Source: Kribbella albertanoniae
Lineage (GTDB): Bacteria > Actinomycetota > Actinomycetes > Propionibacteriales > Kribbellaceae
Length of the DNA: 64,000 bases
Assembly: GCF_004348455.1 (NCBI RefSeq)
Contig: NZ_SMKA01000002.1
Span: 62,001 to 126,000, forward strand
Reading direction: 5' to 3'
In this document: piece after piece, positions 16,282-24,078 of the stretch
How the letters are laid out: every line of letters starts with the position of its first letter
Numbering within the stretch: the first letter of the stretch is position 1
Translations under genes and position numbers: made by a program
Notes under the pieces: model-generated
Database searches by the model: none
The model's input: the letters and a program-made list of their open reading frames with translations, nothing else
What the model was told of the DNA's origin: nothing

Positions 16282-17499
16282 ATGGGCCCGAAACTTCTTG
16301 TCGTAGGGGCGGGAGCCATGCGCTCGGGAGCGTTCGGGCTCTGGCGCCGGATGGGGCTGGAGGTGATCCTGGTCGACGGGACCTCGGCCTCGCAGTACCA
16401 GGAGCTCGCCGACTCCTACATCGCGCTCGATCCGCGCGACGGCACCGCGGCGTACGAACGCATCAAGGACCTGGCCGCGGGATGTGACGGCGTCACGACG
16501 CTCGCCGACGGCTCGCAGCAACTGGTGGCCGAGATCGCGGCTGAGCTCGGGCTTCCCGGCTCCGGTGTCCAGGCGGCTGCCGCGGCTCGGTCGAAGGCCG
16601 TGCAGCGGGAGCTCTGCGAGCAGGCAGGCATGGTGACGCCGCGCTGGCGAACGGTTCGGTCGGAGCGCGATCTCCAGGAGTTCTTCGGCGACCGGAAGAT
16701 CGATGCGGTGCTGAAGCCGACCGACGCCACCGGCGGTTCGGGGGTACTCGCGGTCAGTACCGTGGCCGCTGCCCTGCGCGAGTGGCCGATCGTTCGAACC
16801 TTGTCCCGGCAGCGGATCGGGGTGGTCGAGGAGCTGGTCGAGGGACGCGAGGTGTGCGTCGAGGCCGTGCTCAGTCAGGGCGAACCGGTCGCGGTCTCGA
16901 TCACCGAGGCCGAGCACGGCGTCGGCCCGGGCTTCGTCTGCACCGCCGGCCGAGTGGCGAGCGTGCAGCCCGATCATGCGATCGCGTCCGCGCAGGCGGC
17001 GCAGCTCGGTGCTGTCCTCGGCTTATCCGACGGAATTCTGCACGCCGAGTTCAAGGTGGGCCCGTCCGGCTGGACACTGCTGGAGACGGCCGTCCGGCCC
17101 GGCGGCGCGCTGGTCCCGGACATGACCCGGCTGGCGACCGGCACGGACCTCTATCGTGCGCAGGCGTTGCAGGCCCTGGGACAGGACCCGCGAGCGGCCA
17201 CCGGCGCCCCGACGGCCCCGTACGCGCAGGTCCGGTACCTGGTGGCGACCGGCCGGGTCCGGCGCTTCGTCCCGCCCGCCGAAGTTCTCGACGGTCTTCC
17301 CGACGTCCTGCTGCTGTGCCAACAAGGCCACCCCGGTCAGCAGCTGCGATCGCCGTTGAGCGACGGTGGCCGGGCCGGCTATGCGCTGGGCTGCGGCGAC
17401 GACCCCGAGCGATTGGACGAACAACTCCGGACAGCGCTGACGAGGCTCTGCGCCGGTATGGGACTGACCGTCGTCGATCGTGCTTCGGCGCAGGAGTAG
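16282..17499 (+). CDS. ATP-grasp ligase (copy 2)
   Basis: A 405-aa ATP-grasp protein of the carbamoyl-phosphate synthase / biotin-carboxylase-like type. It opens with a preATP-grasp Rossmann strand (LLVVGAGAMRSGAFGLW). It then shows SKAVQRELCEQAGMVTPRW, the ATP-lysine strand AVLKPTDATGGSGV, VVEELVEGREVCVEAVL, and the metal-binding AEFKVGPSGWTLLETAVRPGG. Such enzymes activate a carboxylate for amide formation. It heads a plus-strand operon of six closely packed genes (ATP-grasp, LLM, radical SAM, cupin, cyclase, aminotransferase). The product probably contains an amide made by this enzyme. Confidence 0.82.
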   Translation: MGPKLLVVGAGAMRSGAFGLWRRMGLEVILVDGTSASQYQELADSYIALDPRDGTAAYERIKDLAAGCDGVTTLADGSQQLVAEIAAELGLPGSGVQAAAAARSKAVQRELCEQAGMVTPRWRTVRSERDLQEFFGDRKIDAVLKPTDATGGSGVLAVSTVAAALREWPIVRTLSRQRIGVVEELVEGREVCVEAVLSQGEPVAVSITEAEHGVGPGFVCTAGRVASVQPDHAIASAQAAQLGAVLGLSDGILHAEFKVGPSGWTLLETAVRPGGALVPDMTRLATGTDLYRAQALQALGQDPRAATGAPTAPYAQVRYLVATGRVRRFVPPAEVLDGLPDVLLLCQQGHPGQQLRSPLSDGGRAGYALGCGDDPERLDEQLRTALTRLCAGMGLTVVDRASAQE

Positions 17500-18423
17500 G
17501 TGATCGCCGTGCGGCTCGGTGTGCTGCTTCTTCCAGAGGTCGGCTGGCAGGTTGCCCAGGACCAGTGGCGGATGGTGGAGGACCTCGGGTTCGACGCGGG
17601 GTGGACCATCGACCACCTGTTCTGGCGCACTCTGAGGGACGGCCCGTGGTTCTCCACCTTCCCGTGGCTGTGCGCCGCGGCCACGGCGACCGACCGGTTG
17701 TCGCTCGGAGTGCTGGTCACGTCGCCGACGTTCCGGCATCCGGTGCTGGTCGCCAAGGACGCGATCGCGATCGACGACATCTCCGGCGGCCGGTTCGCGC
17801 TCGGGCTCGGTGCCGGCTCGGCGGGCGCCGGCGACGCGGACGTCATCGAGCCGGTGCTGCCGGCTCGCCAGCGGGCCGACCGCTTCGAGGAATTCGTCGA
17901 GGTCACCGACCTGCTGTTGCGCGAGCCACTGGCCAGCTACAACGGCTCCTACTACACCGTCAAGGACGCGCGGAACTTTCCTGGTTGCGTGCAGAGCCCC
18001 CGGGTGCCGTTGTGTATCGCCGCCGCCGGTCCTCGGGGGATGCGGCTGGCGGCACGGCACGGCGACGCGTGGGTCTGCTGCGGACCGGTCGATCTGGCCG
18101 CCGGCGGGACACCTGAGCTGTTCCTCACCGCGGTCCAGGAGCAGTCCCGGCAGCTGTCGCGGGAGTGTACGGCGATCGGCCGCGACCCCGCCGCGTTGCG
18201 CAGGATCCTGGTCCTGACCGAGATGGCCGACCCGTTGCCACGATCGGTCGACCTGTTCGTCGAGCGGGCGACCGAGTACGCGCGAGCCGGGATCACCGAC
18301 CTGGTCGTTCCGATACCGCGTCCGTCCGGAGTCCACCAAGGCGATCCTGGCCTGCTGGCCGAGCTCGCCTCCACCGCGCTTCCGTTGTTACGCGAGCTGA
18401 GCAGTTCCCGGGAGACAACATGA
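17500..18423 (+). CDS. LLM class flavin/F420-dependent oxidoreductase (copy 2)
   Basis: A 307-aa paralogue of the 9.9-10.8 kb LLM protein, with the blocks RLGVLLLP, HLFWRTLRDGPWFSTFPWL, GVLVTSPTFRHPVLVAKD and DDISGGRFALGLGAG. The GTG at 17500 touches the preceding stop; a second GTG at 17509 aligns better with the start of copy 1 and is an equally good choice. Two such enzymes in one cluster suggest either two reduction steps or a reductase and an oxygenase. The stop overlaps the radical SAM start (ATGA). Confidence 0.85.
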   Translation: MIAVRLGVLLLPEVGWQVAQDQWRMVEDLGFDAGWTIDHLFWRTLRDGPWFSTFPWLCAAATATDRLSLGVLVTSPTFRHPVLVAKDAIAIDDISGGRFALGLGAGSAGAGDADVIEPVLPARQRADRFEEFVEVTDLLLREPLASYNGSYYTVKDARNFPGCVQSPRVPLCIAAAGPRGMRLAARHGDAWVCCGPVDLAAGGTPELFLTAVQEQSRQLSRECTAIGRDPAALRRILVLTEMADPLPRSVDLFVERATEYARAGITDLVVPIPRPSGVHQGDPGLLAELASTALPLLRELSSSRETT

Positions 18424-19319
18424 ATCCAAGCCACTTCCCGTCCAGTGCGTCCGCCGTCGAACTCGTCGATCAGCCGGCCTCCGGACTACCTGGCCTGTCG
18501 GTGGTCGAACTCGAGGTCTGTTCGCGCTGCAACCGCAGTTGCTCCTACTGCCCGGTGTCGCTGAACCCTCGGCCGCCGGTTCCGGCCCGAATGTCCGCGG
18601 ACGTCTTCGACACCACCATCGCGCAGCTGGCCGAGGTCTCGTTCGCCGGCCGGATCTCCTACCACCTGTACAACGAGCCGTTGCTGCGCACGGATCTTCC
18701 CCGGCTGATCGCCAAGGTCGCGGAACGGCTGCCGGACGCGCTCCAGCTGCTGCTCACCAACGGCGACCTCCTCGACGACCGGCGCTACGAGGCGCTGCGG
18801 GCGGCGGGTGTCGACTACTTCTATGTCACCCGGCATGTCGACGGCGAGTACCCGGCCCGGCCGTTCCAGATCGTCCAGAACTTCCGCGGCCTGACACTCA
18901 CGAACCGCGGCGGGACAGTCACCGAAGTCCCGCTGCCGTCCCCACTCGCTCGGAGCACACCATGTTTCGCGCCGTCGGAGATGCTCATTGTCACCGTCAA
19001 CGGCGACGTACTGCTCTGCTACGAGGACGCCAATCGCAGCCAGGTGCTGGGAAACATCCTGACCACCAGCCTGACCGACATCTGGATGGCGCCCGAGAAC
19101 GTAGAACACCGCGAGGAGCTCGCCGCCGGCGAGCGCGAGCGCGCCGAGATCTGCCGGCGGTGCTCGAACACGTCGCACTCGGCGCCCGGTCTGTCGGCGC
19201 TGGAGGACTTCGTGCTGAACGCGAGTGGGCTGTCCCGCGAGGACGATCCGGTCCGGACCCTCAAACAGCGGTCCACGGATGGCCGCCCGATCGGACCTCC
19301 GGACGGAGACGGCCGATGA
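18420..19319 (+). CDS. Radical SAM protein with SPASM-like C-terminus
   Basis: A 299-aa radical SAM enzyme. The [4Fe-4S] motif is Cys37-NRS-Cys41-SY-Cys44, preceded by VVELEVCSRC. The C-terminal part has additional cysteines in PCFAPSEMLIVTVNGDVLLC and in EICRRCS, with the NGDVLLCYED and GNI...SLTDIW pattern of SPASM/twitch domains that hold an auxiliary cluster. Such proteins catalyse epimerisation, C-C cleavage, dehydrogenation or peptide modification. No precursor peptide is seen, so a small-molecule or sugar substrate is likelier. The reading frame extends upstream, but the ATGA overlap at 18420 defines the start. Confidence 0.85.
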   Translation: MNPSHFPSSASAVELVDQPASGLPGLSVVELEVCSRCNRSCSYCPVSLNPRPPVPARMSADVFDTTIAQLAEVSFAGRISYHLYNEPLLRTDLPRLIAKVAERLPDALQLLLTNGDLLDDRRYEALRAAGVDYFYVTRHVDGEYPARPFQIVQNFRGLTLTNRGGTVTEVPLPSPLARSTPCFAPSEMLIVTVNGDVLLCYEDANRSQVLGNILTTSLTDIWMAPENVEHREELAAGERERAEICRRCSNTSHSAPGLSALEDFVLNASGLSREDDPVRTLKQRSTDGRPIGPPDGDGR

Positions 19320-19702
19320 CCGCCGGGAGCGCGCCGGAGTTCGAGCGGGTGAACCTGTCCGCGATCCCGCTCGATCCTGTGGTCGCCCACGCCGGCCAGG
19401 GCACGATCCGGGCCACGACCGTGGTCACCGGCGCCCAGCTGGCCGGCGGCTGCAACTTCATCGACGTCGCGGAGCTCCCGCCGGGAACCACGATCGGAGC
19501 GCATCGGCACACCCCAGCCCAGGAGGAGTTCTACCTGATCCTGGCCGGCCGCGGACTGATGCGGCGCGAGGACCGGACCTTCGAGGTCGGACCCGGCGAT
19601 CTGATCCGGAACCCGCCCGGTGGGCTGCACGGTCTGAGCAACACCTCCGACGACGTACTCCGGTTGTTCGTCTTCGAGCTCTCGGTCGGTGGCGATGGTT
19701 GA
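19316..19702 (+). CDS. Cupin domain protein
   Basis: A 128-aa single-cupin protein. Motif 1 is GAHRHTPAQEEFYLILAGRG (His63, His65, Glu70 or Glu71) and motif 2 is GDLIRNPPGGLHGLSN with the third histidine, so a mononuclear metal site is likely. Small cupins in sugar or antibiotic pathways act as isomerases, epimerases or dioxygenases. It overlaps the radical SAM gene (ATGA) and the cyclase gene (14 bp), making coupled expression certain. The reaction is unknown. Confidence 0.82.
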   Translation: MTAGSAPEFERVNLSAIPLDPVVAHAGQGTIRATTVVTGAQLAGGCNFIDVAELPPGTTIGAHRHTPAQEEFYLILAGRGLMRREDRTFEVGPGDLIRNPPGGLHGLSNTSDDVLRLFVFELSVGGDG

Positions 19703-20915
19703 GACCCAGGATCCGCAGTTCCGGCGCGAGAGCGGCCGGTTGCAGGTCGGCGAGCACGGATTCGATCTCGCGTCGCAGCGCGGCCACGTTCAACGGGTCG
19801 TGCTCGCGGAGCGGCTGCTGTCGCCGGACAGCTCCGTCCTCGCGGCGGCGCTGGCCGATCGGCCGGCCCTGATCGTCATGACACCGTCCGTCCTGCGGCA
19901 CCATGGCGCACGGCTGCGGGCCTATCTGCACGCGGCTCGTCCGGGCCAGCGGCACGAGCTCATGGTCGTGCGCCGCACCGAGGCGACCAAGGACCTGGCC
20001 GCGGTGACGGAGATCTGCGACCGCGCCGCGGCGACCCGGCTGCCTCGCCGCTCTCCGATCGTCGCCTTTGGCGGGGGAGTGTGCAGTGACCTGTGCGGTC
20101 TCGCGGCCGCTCTCCATCGGCGCGGGGTGCCGCACATCAAGGTGCCGACCACCCTGGTCGGCCTGATCGACGCGGGCATCGGGACCAAGAACGCCGTCAA
20201 CCACGACGGCCGGAAGAGCGGTCTCGGCAGCTTCCATCCGCCCGAGTACTCGCTGCTCGACCCCGGCTTCCTGCGGACACTGCCGCACCGGCAGTTGCGC
20301 AACGGCCTGGCCGAGGCGATCAAACTCGCGATCGCGGCGGATCCCGTGCTGTTCGAGCATCTGGAGACGCACGGCGCCGCGCTCGCCGCGCGCCAGTTCC
20401 GGCCGGACGACGGCGCGATCACGGAGCTGATCCGCCGCGCTGTCCAGGGCATGCTCGAAGAGCTGGCGCTCAGCCCGTACGAGAGCATCGACAAGCTGCG
20501 CCGCAAGATGGATCTCGGGCACACCTTCAGTCCCGAGGTCGAGAGCGCGTCGGATCACCTGGTCCTGCACGGCGAAGCGGTGGCCGTGGACCTCGCGCTG
20601 TCCAGCCAGCTGGCTGCGCAGTTGGGCATTCTCCGGCCCGCGGATCTCGAACGGGTGCTCGCCTTACTGGAGACCTGTGGGTTGCCGCTGACGTGGTCCA
20701 AGCTGTCCGCCGACGCGCTGTGGGCGTCGCTGGCCGGCGTTGTCGATCACCGCGACGGTGAGCTGAACCTGGTGGTACCGACGGGGATCGGCGGCTGCGT
20801 CTTCCTGGACCTCGCGGACATCGACCTGGCACTGGTCCGCAGCAGCATCGAGTTGCTGCGCAGACGAGCGACGAGCAGGAGCACTTCGGGCGCCCGGCTG
20901 TTGAGCCTGCCCTGA
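19689..20915 (+). CDS. Sugar phosphate cyclase (2-epi-5-epi-valiolone synthase-like)
   Basis: A 408-aa member of the dehydroquinate-synthase superfamily. The NAD-binding GGG is at 128-130, then HIKVPTTLVGLIDAGIGTKN, GLGSFHPPEYSLLD, NGLAEAIK, the metal-ligand block DLGHTFSPEVE and LHGEAVAVDLAL. The GSFHPP and GHTFSPEVE wording is closer to enzymes that cyclise sedoheptulose 7-phosphate than to 2-deoxy-scyllo-inosose synthases or true AroB. It would make a C7 cyclitol such as 2-epi-5-epi-valiolone. The start is GTG 19689 or ATG 19695. An aminotransferase of the cyclitol type follows 26 bp later, so an aminocyclitol is the predicted outcome. The exact subclass needs a tree. Confidence 0.78.
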   Translation: MAMVETQDPQFRRESGRLQVGEHGFDLASQRGHVQRVVLAERLLSPDSSVLAAALADRPALIVMTPSVLRHHGARLRAYLHAARPGQRHELMVVRRTEATKDLAAVTEICDRAAATRLPRRSPIVAFGGGVCSDLCGLAAALHRRGVPHIKVPTTLVGLIDAGIGTKNAVNHDGRKSGLGSFHPPEYSLLDPGFLRTLPHRQLRNGLAEAIKLAIAADPVLFEHLETHGAALAARQFRPDDGAITELIRRAVQGMLEELALSPYESIDKLRRKMDLGHTFSPEVESASDHLVLHGEAVAVDLALSSQLAAQLGILRPADLERVLALLETCGLPLTWSKLSADALWASLAGVVDHRDGELNLVVPTGIGGCVFLDLADIDLALVRSSIELLRRRATSRSTSGARLLSLP

Positions 20916-20941
20916 CCGACTAACCCGCCGAGGAGGCCGTG

Positions 20942-22243
20942 ATGACACACGAGTTGGCTGTATTGGGTGGCCGGCCCGTCCGCGATACCGCATGGCCGCT
21001 CTGGCCTCGGGCCACGGAGACCGCGGGCCGAGCGCTGGCAGAGGTGCTCGGTTCCGGCCGCTGGACGGTGTCAGGTCCCTACCAAGGAACGGAAAGCGTC
21101 GAGCAGCGCTTCGCGAAGGCGTACGCGAGCTACACCGGTACGGCGTACTGCACGCCGACGACCGCGGGCACGACAGCGCTGACGATCGCTCTGCAAGCGC
21201 TGGGGATCGGCCCAGGTGACGAAGTCCTGGTTCCAGGTCTCACGTGGGTCGCCTGCGCGTCCGCGGTGCTGTTCGCCGGCGCGACACCGGTGCTGGTGGA
21301 CTGCGATCCCCGGACCCTGGCGATCAGTGCCGACGCCGCGCGCGCCGCGTGCACACCGCGGACCGCCGCGATCATGGTGGTCCACCCCTTCTGCAACCTG
21401 GCCGATCTCGACGCGTTCGTCGCCTTGTCCGCCGAGAAGGGCCTGCCGCTGATCGAGGACTCTGCACAGGCGCACGGCGCCCGGTGGCGAGACCGGCCGG
21501 TCGGCTCGTACGGCGTCGTCGGATGTTTCAGCATGCAGCAGTCCAAGTTGCTCACCGCCGGTGAAGGCGGTGCCGTTGTGACGAACGACGCCGAACTGCA
21601 CAGCAAGCTCGAACAGTTGCGGCTCGACGGCCGTCGGTACGGTCCCGCGCCGATTCCAGGGCGGCTCGAGCTGGTCGAGGTCGGCGCTGTCCAGGGCCGC
21701 AACTTCTGCCTGACCGAATTCCAGGCGGCGCTGCTGCTGGACGGTCTGGTCCGGCTGGACGCCGAGAACGAGGAGCGGGCCCGGACGGTGAAGGTGCTGG
21801 TCGATGCCTTACGCGGTGTTCCCGGACTGAGTCTCCTGGCGCACGACGATCCCCGGGTGACGCGCAGGACGTACTACAACGCCGTACTGCGGTTCGATCT
21901 CGCAGAGTTCGGTGGCAGCTCGATCGACGCGATCGCTTCGGCGCTGAGCACCGAACTGGGCGCGCAGACCAGCCCGGTCTACATTCCACTCAACCGCCAT
22001 CCCTTGCTGCGAGCGGATCTGGCCGACTCCCGGCTCCGGACACAGGCCACGGTCGACGCGATCAGTTCTGCGCGCCTACCGGTTGCGGAGGAGGCGCGCC
22101 GTACGTGCTTGACCCTGCCGCATCCGCTGTTGCTGGCCGGTGCGGACGGCGTTGCCGACATCGTGGCCGCGCTCGGCAAGCTCCGCGGTCACGCGCACGA
22201 ACTGGCAGGTCTGCCGCAGACCCGGTCGGCGCGAGCCTTCTAG
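20942..22243 (+). CDS. DegT/DnrJ/EryC1 aminotransferase, cyclitol type (copy 1)
   Basis: A 433-aa PLP-dependent aminotransferase of the secondary-metabolic type (scyllo-inosose aminotransferase StsC/BtrR, AHBA synthase). Recognised blocks are GGRPVRDTAWPLWP near the N-terminus, SGRWTVSGPY, DEVLVPGLTWVA, IEDSAQAHGA and CFSMQQSKLLTAGEGGA, where Lys202 should bind PLP. The substrate is probably a ketocyclitol made by the preceding cyclase, with L-glutamine as usual donor. AGGAGG (20931-20936) selects the ATG at 20942. Its TAG shares a CTAG palindrome with the stop of the convergent flavoprotein gene. Confidence 0.87.
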   Translation: MTHELAVLGGRPVRDTAWPLWPRATETAGRALAEVLGSGRWTVSGPYQGTESVEQRFAKAYASYTGTAYCTPTTAGTTALTIALQALGIGPGDEVLVPGLTWVACASAVLFAGATPVLVDCDPRTLAISADAARAACTPRTAAIMVVHPFCNLADLDAFVALSAEKGLPLIEDSAQAHGARWRDRPVGSYGVVGCFSMQQSKLLTAGEGGAVVTNDAELHSKLEQLRLDGRRYGPAPIPGRLELVEVGAVQGRNFCLTEFQAALLLDGLVRLDAENEERARTVKVLVDALRGVPGLSLLAHDDPRVTRRTYYNAVLRFDLAEFGGSSIDAIASALSTELGAQTSPVYIPLNRHPLLRADLADSRLRTQATVDAISSARLPVAEEARRTCLTLPHPLLLAGADGVADIVAALGKLRGHAHELAGLPQTRSARAF

Positions 22244-24078
22244 CCCGAGACGCGCGCCGCGGCCCCCAGGATTGCGTCCACACACCGATCGGCGTCGGTG
22301 TGTGGACGCGAATAGTCGCCGGCCGACGGCACCTCGTGGTTGTAGTACGTGTTGCCCTCGCAGAGCGGACCGAAAACCCAGATCTCTTGCACTGGCCGCC
22401 CACGGGTGTCGACCGGATGCTGGTCGGCGTCCACCTCGACTCCGGGGATCGCGCCGAGGCCGGGGAAGGGCCGGATCAGGCCGTGCGCGTGCAGGTTCCG
22501 GAGCAGCCGCGAAGTCGAGCGCAGGACGGACGGCGGCGGTGTCGTCGCGTCGACGAGCCAGTCCGCCTGGCCGGTTACGGGCGCGGCCAGGCGGGTACTT
22601 CGGACCACCCAGCGCTGGTCCGGATCCGACCAGCTCACCTGTGGTGCCGGGCCGAACGGCGTCCGGACGACACCGGCCGCGAACAGCGCCAGGAGCTCGG
22701 CCTGGCGTTCGTACTGCGGACCGACCACGGCCCGATTCAGCTGGTAGGTGGTTCGGCTGAAGAACGTGGCGAGCGACGCCTGGGTGAGGCCGCCGTGGTC
22801 GATGGCCGCTCTGATCACCGGCAGCCGTTCGTCGCAGACCTGCAGCGCGGCCTTGAGCGGACTGGCGGCTGTCCCCCGATCGGCCTCCGCCAGGTCGAGG
22901 GCCAACGCGTTGGTGAGCCAGTGCTGGTAGGTGTCGATTCGCTCGAGGCCGAGGCCGGGCTCCCGCTCGAATGCGGCGCGGGCATCGAAACCACCGTGGG
23001 CCGCATCGACTTGCGCGAGCAGGGCTCGCAAGGCCTCCGGATCGGTGGACGAGCGCAGTATGGCGGCGGTCGGCTTGTCACCGCCCAGTTCGCTCGCACG
23101 GATCCCGTAAGCGAGGCGCATCTCGTCGAAGAGCAAGGGAAGAACCAACTGCTGGAAGTCCAGGGCGCGACCATGGACCTGACGCAGGCCGGCCAAGGCG
23201 GCCGGCGTGAGGAACCGCGCGCGATGCGTGTCCGGCGTCGAGCCGGCACGTCCCCTGGGCTTCGCGCGGTACGGGATACCCGAGCGCGAGAACATCACGA
23301 TCGTCGGCTCCTGGCCGTTCGGAACGTAGCGCAATCCATCGCGCCCGCGCTGGAAGTGGCCACCGCGACCTACGGTAAGGGATGCGACGACGTCGTACGC
23401 ACTGAGTCCCAGGCCCGAGACGGCGACGGTCTGGGCGCGGCCGATCGCCTGCGTCCGGGGACCCCGCTCGGGCTGAAGGCCGATGCGACGATGTGATCCC
23501 GGCGCTGCTGGCGGAGGTTCGTCCGCCGTGTGGCCGGTGGTGATCACCAGATAGTCGGCGGTGGTTCGGAGGCCGTCCCGCCCGAGAATCGTGAAGCGTC
23601 CCGAAGGCTCCATCCAGACGTCGTCGGCATGAGTCCGATGCAAGGTGACCTGGACGTACGACGGGGTCCGTGCGAGCAGCTTCACCAGGCAGTACCGCAG
23701 ATACGCGCCGAGGACGCGACGGGGAAGGTAGTCGGTCGTCGCGACCGTTCTCCCCGTGCCGGCCGATCGTCGGCCGTGTTCGTCCAGCCCGGCCTTCCGT
23801 GCCCATTCGTAGAACGTCGGGCCGCCGCACGACACGGCCGACCCGGCGACGCTGTGATGGGGGAAGAGTGAGATCTCGCCGCAGCTGCTGTTCAGCAGCA
23901 GATAGTCCGGCAACTGCACGTCATGGACTCCGGTCCCGGTGCAGGTCGGGTCGATCACTTCGATGCGCAACCGTCCGGCCACAGGTCCGAGTACCAGGCA
24001 ACGACTGAGGATACGTTCGAGAACGGTGAGACCTCGTGGGCCGAGCCCGATCAGCGCGACCGCCGGATCCGCGGTCAT
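22240..24078 (-). CDS. FAD/NAD(P)-binding protein (flavin-containing monooxygenase-like)
   Basis: A 612-aa flavoprotein. It opens with ALIGLGPRGLTVLERI, the nucleotide-binding loop of the FAD-NAD(P)-binding family (HI0933-like and ornithine hydroxylase relatives). It later has DYLVITTGHTA (ATG-like motif of N-hydroxylating monooxygenases) and a second dinucleotide loop VAVSGLGLSAYDVVASL. The C-terminal VFGPLCEGNTYYNHEVPSAG block is typical of the group. It may oxygenate an amine or carbon, or be a dehydrogenase. The ATG at 24078 overlaps the stop of the condensation-domain gene (ATGA), so the two are coupled. The longer frame to 25464 is an artefact of high GC. Confidence 0.75.
   Translation of the reverse strand: MTADPAVALIGLGPRGLTVLERILSRCLVLGPVAGRLRIEVIDPTCTGTGVHDVQLPDYLLLNSSCGEISLFPHHSVAGSAVSCGGPTFYEWARKAGLDEHGRRSAGTGRTVATTDYLPRRVLGAYLRYCLVKLLARTPSYVQVTLHRTHADDVWMEPSGRFTILGRDGLRTTADYLVITTGHTADEPPPAAPGSHRRIGLQPERGPRTQAIGRAQTVAVSGLGLSAYDVVASLTVGRGGHFQRGRDGLRYVPNGQEPTIVMFSRSGIPYRAKPRGRAGSTPDTHRARFLTPAALAGLRQVHGRALDFQQLVLPLLFDEMRLAYGIRASELGGDKPTAAILRSSTDPEALRALLAQVDAAHGGFDARAAFEREPGLGLERIDTYQHWLTNALALDLAEADRGTAASPLKAALQVCDERLPVIRAAIDHGGLTQASLATFFSRTTYQLNRAVVGPQYERQAELLALFAAGVVRTPFGPAPQVSWSDPDQRWVVRSTRLAAPVTGQADWLVDATTPPPSVLRSTSRLLRNLHAHGLIRPFPGLGAIPGVEVDADQHPVDTRGRPVQEIWVFGPLCEGNTYYNHEVPSAGDYSRPHTDADRCVDAILGAAARVSG
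22274..22309. terminator. Perfect 15-bp hairpin at convergent gene ends
   Basis: Arms 22274-22288 and 22295-22309 (GCGTCCACACACCGA and its exact complement) flank a 6-base loop. It lies 31 bp after the aminotransferase stop and inside the last codons of the opposing flavoprotein gene. No U-tract follows, as is common in actinobacteria. A terminator for the plus-strand operon is the likely role. Confidence 0.6.

Noticed and set aside
19689-20915. 2-deoxy-scyllo-inosose synthase
   Set aside because: The region after the NAD site reads GTKNAVN...GSFHPP rather than the SLKQAVN...GTFYAPE wording of DOI synthases, and the length (408 aa) is that of EEVS-type enzymes.
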